Of a DNA stretch of 64,000 nucleotides, positions 58,396 to 64,000 are shown in pieces. The stretch comes from Populus alba. Lineage: Eukaryota; Streptophyta; Magnoliopsida; Malpighiales; Salicaceae. Where the stretch lies: the NCBI RefSeq assembly GCF_005239225.2, contig NC_133284.1, forward strand, positions 1,641,770 through 1,705,769. Reading direction: 5' to 3'. The notes below the pieces were generated by a model. It was not told the DNA's origin, ran no database searches, and saw nothing but the letters and a program-made list of their open reading frames with translations. Positions within the stretch are counted from its first letter, which is position 1, and each line of letters opens with the position of its first letter. Position numbers and translations under genes: made by a program.

Positions 58396-58955
58396 ATGGC
58401 ATTTGGAGATGGTCTCTCAAGGTTTTCATCAATCTCCATTGCTTTGATCATCTTGACCTTTGTTTTGATGGCACTAGTCCATTCCTCTCGTTCCTGTAAG
58501 TTCAAAATCATTCCCTTCTTTCTGTCTCTTGTTCAAGTTCGAATCCTTTGTGTTTGTTTAGCTAGTTTTATTATACGGTTTACTAATATGGCATGTAATC
58601 TCATCATGTTTGCAATGCATGAAACAACAGTAGCAGCAGGAAATAGAGCCAGAGCTTCAGAACAGGTAATGCAAAAAGATGCCACCTTTTTCACCAATCC
58701 AATCCTTAAAGGAGAAAACTTTTATGTCTTTCTTGGGTTTTCAAGCTTGTTCCTTTGATGGGTTTTCTCTTTGGTCCCCTTTTCTTAAACTTCTTCTTCT
58801 TTGGCTCTTAAACACAGGATATTCATCAAAGTTATAAGATCACAAGAATGGGGAAGGGAGCATCAAGTTTAGTCACAGATGAGGAGTCAGAGAGACAAGT
58901 ACCAACTGGACCAGACCCTCTTCACCACAACAACAACCCGACTACAAGACCATGA
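58396..58955 (+). CDS. CLE40: CLE40-like (CLAVATA3/ESR) secreted peptide precursor
   Basis: CLE40 is a small secreted signal that limits stem-cell fate in root and shoot meristems through ACR4, CLV1 or BAM receptor kinases. Three exons with GT-AG borders are inferred: 58396-58495, 58631-58665 and 58818-58955. They give 90 residues. The N-terminus MAFGDGLSRFSSISIALIIL, continuing LTFVLMALVHSS, is a signal peptide. After a variable middle comes the 12-residue CLE motif RQVPTGPDPLHH (58893-58928), followed by a short tail NNNPTTRP. Arabidopsis CLE40 carries RQVPTGSDPLHH. Intron presence also fits the CLV3/CLE40 group, since most CLE genes lack introns. The single-frame reading of 58396-58758 runs into intron 1 and is wrong. 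CLV3 itself is an alternative, but Gln2 and Thr5 of the motif favour CLE40. Confidence 0.9.
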
Positions 58956-61500
58956 TGCATGATACTAACAGCCTCTCTTAAAACGCCTTTTAATGGATCT
59001 TCTGTCACCAAAATGGAGGGCTTCTCACCACTCGTGTCTCTTCTTCCACTCTTGATGTGATTACCAGAAAGGTCATGGAAAATGGATGTTTAAACATTAA
59101 TTAATTTTAGTTAACACATGAACGATTAGTTTTCTAATTAATGATCTTTGAGCTAATGTTGATTGTGAATTTATGATTGATTCTGTTTTTATCCAGAAAA
59201 TTAGAGAAGACAAGAAATTGAGGCATAAATAGGTACACAAATTATTTTGCATTTGTAGCTGTAGCTGTCTTCGTACGATTCAGATGTTGTTCCCTGCTTG
59301 CCTTCGACAATGGACATGGTAGGGTTATTAATATTGTCTCATGTGTTTTTGATGGTCTCCGACGTGTACATGGAAATTTTGATATCAATGCTATTAAATT
59401 CGTCACTATATATGATCCGGCAAAGATTTATATTACAAGTTCAGTGGTGAGTAAATCAAAACAGCATTAGTTTTTTAAAAAAATCATAATAATTTTTAAA
59501 AGTATATTGAGTTTTGACCTAATGTAATTGATTTTGTTTTTACACTGCTTAGATCAAGCATGAGTCGGAGTTTTTGACTTTTGATTCTTAGAATATTTTA
59601 TTGAATACACTAATATATATAAATATGGATATGAACATGAAAATTGATATCAATATCAGACCATCCTAATAATACAGGAGCTAATTACGGGATTTACGTG
59701 ACCTTGTAAGAGAATGTGTATGATCGATTGTATAGCCCATAGTTTTGGGGATGTTTTTCATTAATTAAAAAGATGAAATAAAGCTTTGGAGTGCAAGGTA
59801 AAAAGAACATACAAAAATAAGAATAAAGCCTTGTGTGTACTATATTGTTGTAAATTAATTGAGTGTTTGGTATTTTTTTGGTGTGTTTTAAAAATTTTAT
59901 TTTACTTGGAAAAAATATTATATTGATATTTTTAGTTTTTTTCAATAGTTTTAAATTTATTGATGCAAAAAAATTAACAAAATAAATTAATATATTTCCA
60001 AGTAAAAAATACTTTTATAAAATACCATGTGATATAATAACGCTTAAATATTTTTGTATTATATAATTATGACAATACTTTGCTTTTATTTTTTTTCATA
60101 ATTATATATGTGTAAAAAAAAAAAAAAGGAAAGTATTGTTATATATATGACCGAGTTATGCTACTATTGGGGGAGATATCAAAAGGTATGAAATTTAGCA
60201 TCATGTGCAGGCTTGTTTTGGAGTACTTTTCAAAGCACTTTAAAAAAAAAAAATTTTTTATTTGTTTTTTTTTTTAATATGTTTGATGATTATTAACCAT
60301 GAGAAATAAAACATGTTTATCATGAATTTAGCCCCACCTTGTCATTTTCATGTGAGGGGGAATACCAAGTCCTTGTATGTTGTCGTGTAAAGGAAGTATT
60401 ATTTTCTATAGTAGGTCCATGCCCATTGGCATTGGACTAAGAGACAAGATTCATAAACTTAGAGAACAAAGCCACGAAGCCCGTTCAAGCCCACTTGCTC
60501 TTCATGAAGATATTTAGGATTTTTTTTTTTTTTGGGGAACCTAGAAATGTAAATTTTTTCTTGATAAAATGGCACGAACAAAAAAAATTTAGTAAATACG
60601 CTTCATTAGTCATAAATATATGAGACACTTGAATATATTTATTATAAGTAAGAATTGCAAATTCTAATTGTCATGTACGAGTTATTTACGATTCAATTAA
60701 GAAATATATTCTTAAATAATATTTTGTGTCATTAATTTTTTATAAGAAAAAAAATCACAACAAATAATTAGTTTTTGAAACACACTCTTAAATATTGTGG
60801 ATGAGGTTTATCCATAGTTAGGTTGTACTTAATTTTACCTCAATTTATATTATATTTTCAAACACATTTATAGTTATTAAATAAGTTTCAATATGATGAG
60901 TTGATATGAAAAAATTATTATTTAAAATTTAATTAGAATCAAGTTTTAAATTAAAACAAAAAATATGAATGATTTAACAAAACTTACTTGTTATGAATAA
61001 GTTTTTAGTGATATGGTTAATCACATCGAATCTAATCCAAACCAGCAATATTAATTTTTTTAAAAAATAATTTAGATTGATATAATAATTCATCTAACTC
61101 GTAATCTTTTTAAGGTTTATTTTCTAATTGAGTTTAATAATTATATTTAATAAATTTATAATAAGAAAAAAAAAAAAAAAAAAAACTTGTATTTGTTGTC
61201 TTACATCCCTTCACGAAGATCCGAAAGGAGTTTAAGTTGCTCCCCATCACAAACAAGATATATACAAGCATTGGTTATCACTATGATATCTCACCATCTT
61301 TCTTTTTCACTTGACAGTATATTTGAATGTAGAGAGGCAAAATTATATTATGGCTCCACGTCCACCACCGACTCTATGATTGATGTTTGGACAATGAAGT
61401 GGTTGATTCCGACCATGGGCCCACTCCGCTCCCTTTAAGCTTAACACGTCGAATCCCAATCTTGCTTGCCTAAATCTTACCACGCCATCCAATCATAAAA
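58956..61500. other. intergenic, no gene seen
   Basis: The first few hundred bases are likely 3' UTR of the CLE40-like gene. The part at 59870-60010 resembles the AT-rich dispersed repeat of 7951-8135. An 83-codon plus frame at 61187-61438 has no recognisable motif. The rest is AT-rich. Confidence 0.5.
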
Positions 61501-61539
61501 ATGATAATACTTATGGTTAATTAAAATTAAAAAATCAAA

Positions 61540-61870
61540 AAATTGATTCGAAAATTTAGAAATTTAAAGACAGACCTGAGCAAGATTTTTAGTTGATTTC
61601 AATAAATTATTAACTTTATTAGATAATATATATATATATATAAAGAGTTTTTCTTTCCATAAAAAATATTAATTTGATTCAACTGAGTAATTTAAATTTT
61701 AATCTAATAACCCACAAGAGTCTTATTAAAATCACAATATTATTATACTTTATTGTTAAAGATAACTAACTAGATAAATTAACGTGAAAAAATTAGAAAT
61801 TCAAAAATTAAATCTAAGCAAGATTTTTAGCTAATTTGAATAATATATTGACTAAATTAGATCTCTCTAT

Positions 61871-61912
<42 letters not shown>

Positions 61913-62200
61913 AATTGTTCTTTTTATAAAAAAATATTCCATCCGATTTGATTCAGTAATTCAAAGAATGATCTAACAACTCAGTTGGGTCTTGTTTAAT
62001 CAAATCATAAAAATGATACATGATTGTTAAATATACCTAAGAATTGACATGAAAAATTAAAAAATTTAAAACCAATCTAAACTAGATATTTAGTTAATTT
62101 AAATAAGATATTGACTCAATCACATTAATATTATAAAAAATAGCTATTTTTTATAAATAAAATACAATTAATCTAATCTTGCCTAATAATTTGAAAATTA
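61540..62200. repeat. imperfect tandem repeat, three units of about 250 bp
   Basis: Phrases like 'aaattagaaattcaaaaatt', then 'taagcaagatttttagctaatttgaat', then an (AT)n run, then 'ctttttataaaaaaatattc' recur from about 61550, 61793 and 62055. The (AT)n runs at 61626-61641 and 61874-61908 sit at the same place in units 1 and 2. Confidence 0.7.
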
Positions 62201-62325
62201 ATTTTAAACTTAATAATTTAAATATTTTTTTTCCTTGTGCTCAAAAGATATTATGACAAAATATCATATCAAATATCTCCGACTTTTTTCACTTTTCAAT
62301 AATATCTCCAATCTCCAATCATTAT

Positions 62326-62334
62326 AAAATATCT
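62326..62334 (+). promoter_or_regulatory. Evening Element upstream of JMJ30
   Basis: AAAATATCT is an exact match to the plant Evening Element bound by CCA1/LHY, about 108 bases upstream of the ATG. A close variant, CAAATATCT, lies at about 62270-62278. Arabidopsis JMJ30/JMJD5 is evening-phased and under CCA1/LHY control, so the match is plausible. Chance occurrence in AT-rich DNA is possible. Confidence 0.55.
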
Positions 62335-62441
62335 CAGTCGTACGTACAGCTCAACCTTTTTAAGCCCCTCTTATCCTCCAAACCAAACACACGCCTAACT
62401 CCTCCTAACGATAACTCCATAACTGCTCACCGGATACCACC

Positions 62442-62998
62442 ATGTCCACCGCAACCACCGCCGCCGCCGCCGGAAACTATCTCTCAACTCCTACGCTCGA
62501 CGCCGAATCCTCAAACCTCCTCCAAACAATCTCATCCCACGGCGGCTATGCCTACGTCAGAATGTCAACACTCGCCGCCTCCGGCGACTTCAGAGCGGCG
62601 GAGGCAGCGAGAGAGATGGCGTGGGAGCAACTCCACTCCGGTCCCTGGCACTCCGTGCTTCCAGCGTGGCGTGATGCCTACTCAATGGCTTGCTTACACG
62701 TTGCAAAGTTTCATTATCGAAATGGTGAATTCAAAGAGTCGCTTAGGGTTTTGGATCTGGGATTGATCATGGGAGGTGTGCTGTTGAAGAAGGATTTGGA
62801 ATCGGCTATTGAAATTGTGACAGCGAAATCGAGAGAAAAGGAAAGTGAGGGTTTTGAGAAAGGACCAAAGTGTAAATTTGTTGAAGAAGGGGATGAGTTT
62901 GATAAAGAGGAGGTGAGGTTTGTCTCTAATTCTTTTCTATTTATAGAAATGTAGTGTTAATTTGCTTTTTCAGGGTTTGTTTTTTTAGGAAATTTGAG

Positions 62999-63036
<38 letters not shown>

Positions 63037-63711
63037 GTAGCTTATTGTGGATTTTATAATTATGTTTGGAGTTTTTTTTTTTTAATTTAAGATAATTTAG
63101 TTTAAGGGGATTGGGATTGGATAGTTTGCTAGAGTAATTAATTTAATGATGAGCTAATTTATGATTGTTCTTGATTTACAGTACTACAACTTTTGCTTTA
63201 TTTTATAATGCATGAGCATGTTGCATTTATGAATTATTATTCAGGTTGGCTTGAATACTTTGGTTTTCTGATGGGGGATCTTTAGTTTGTTTAAATAGTA
63301 AATTGTGAGCTAGGTATTGGTGTTTTTTATATGAGCAAATAGCAGTAAAAGGATCGGTCCATTTTCGATATTGGTGTTTTCGATTGCTTTCATGTTTCGT
63401 AGCAGTATTCTTTCTGAGTTGGATGATAATTTGCGTATGTTATGGTGCTAATAAGAGAGACTGTGACCTTAATGTTCAATGTGCTATCTTTGGATTTGTA
63501 GGTGCTTCGTGTTTTACCAGAGAAGTCCTTGTCTAGTAAGATTGTGGTGAAGAAATCTGGTCTATCTTTAGAGGGATTTTTGCGTGAACATTTTCTATCT
63601 GGGTCTCCAGTTATAATTAGTGATTGTATGGCTCATTGGCCTGCCAGGACAAAGTGGAATGATATGGATTACTTGAAAAGGGTTGCTGGTGACCGCACAG
63701 TTCCAGTTGAG
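62442..63711 (+). CDS. JMJ30: JmjC-domain demethylase JMJ30/JMJD5-like, 5' part only
   Basis: JMJ30/JMJD5 is a nuclear Fe(II)/2-oxoglutarate-dependent enzyme linked to histone H3 demethylation, the circadian clock and flowering. Two exons are visible: 62442-62912 (157 codons, phase 0) and 63502-63711 (70 codons), with donors GAG|GTGAGG and GAG|GTGATT and an acceptor TTTGTAG. Exon 1 is GC-rich and encodes an Ala-rich start MSTATTAAAAGNYL, then helical sequence with AWEQLHSGPWHSVLPAWRDA, as in the N-terminal domain of this group. Exon 2 has the cupin-like start GSPVIISDCMAHWPARTKWN. The iron-binding HxD...H part lies beyond the window. Intron 1 carries an (ATT)n run at 63000-63036. The gene is cut by the window end, not broken. 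Confidence 0.9.
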
Positions 63712-64000
63712 GTGATTATTCTTGTTTTTGTGAAATTTGATGATTTGTGCTTCTCTAATATTTCATTCATTGAAGTTCAGTAGATGTCTAATATCCATAA
63801 GATAGCTCTTTTCTACTGTAATCTTTTTTCCAAATAAGTTGTTTTTCCTGCCCTTGGTAATGTGTTATTTATTTATTGCGATTGATTATTTCTTAAGTAG
63901 CAACCTCTGAATATACTGTTAGTGTAGCATGTGATATTTGAAGCTTGGTGATAAAAATACCAGGGCACGTAAGAATAAAACTCAACTCTGATCAACTAAG
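63712..64000 (+). other. JMJ30 intron 2, continuing beyond the window
   Basis: Starts with GTGATTATT after the exon 2 end. The next family exon was not seen in the remaining bases. Confidence 0.6.

Noticed and set aside
58396..58758. 120-codon single-exon protein
   Set aside because: After residue 33 the frame runs through a GTAAG donor into intron. The CLE motif lies in a later exon.

Overview
The window is nuclear DNA from a woody eudicot, most likely a poplar (Populus) or willow. It is AT-rich, its genes contain introns, and most of it is decayed transposon. The plant gene families and the style of the AT-rich dispersed repeats fit Salicaceae, but the species is an inference. There are four apparently working genes. 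They are an MCTP-type triple-C2 membrane protein (minus, 29716-32034), an EIN3-LIKE 3 transcription factor (plus, 45718-48053), a CLE40-like peptide-hormone precursor (plus, 58396-58955) and the 5' part of a JMJ30/JMJD5-type JmjC demethylase (plus, from 62442 and running off the window). No operons are expected, and the genes look independently controlled.

Left part (1-10.4 kb): decayed repeats flank a nine-exon plastid 13-lipoxygenase locus on the minus strand (2279-7255). Its exon structure is complete, but two single-base frameshifts break it, one of them just before the iron-ligand histidines.

Middle-left (10.4-28.8 kb): this is a transposon graveyard. It holds remnants of both CACTA (En/Spm) proteins and a copia polyprotein split by a roughly 1 kb MITE-like element. 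It also holds a second copia RT fragment, a ten-unit decayed tandem array (21.8-23.6 kb), an LTR-like purine-rich repeat with a second copy at 40-41.5 kb, a truncated P450, and a complete 312 bp TRIM element with a perfect 5 bp target-site duplication.

Middle-right (29.7-45 kb): the MCTP gene is followed by a Mutator-like transposase remnant, a LINE remnant, and gene fragments that include an ankyrin/PGG C-terminus.

Right part (45-64 kb): the intact EIL3 gene is followed by a young Ty3/gypsy element and then a broken second EIL3 copy. The gypsy element has two 402 bp LTRs that look identical apart from the outermost bases, and it has lost protease, RT, RNase H and the integrase core. Its gag is fused in frame to the integrase C-terminal region in a 649-codon open frame. 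It is flanked by a 399 bp direct repeat instead of a 5 bp one, which is the most unusual structure in the window. The CLE40-like gene, a roughly 250 bp tandem repeat, and the JMJ30 gene with an Evening Element close upstream complete the window.
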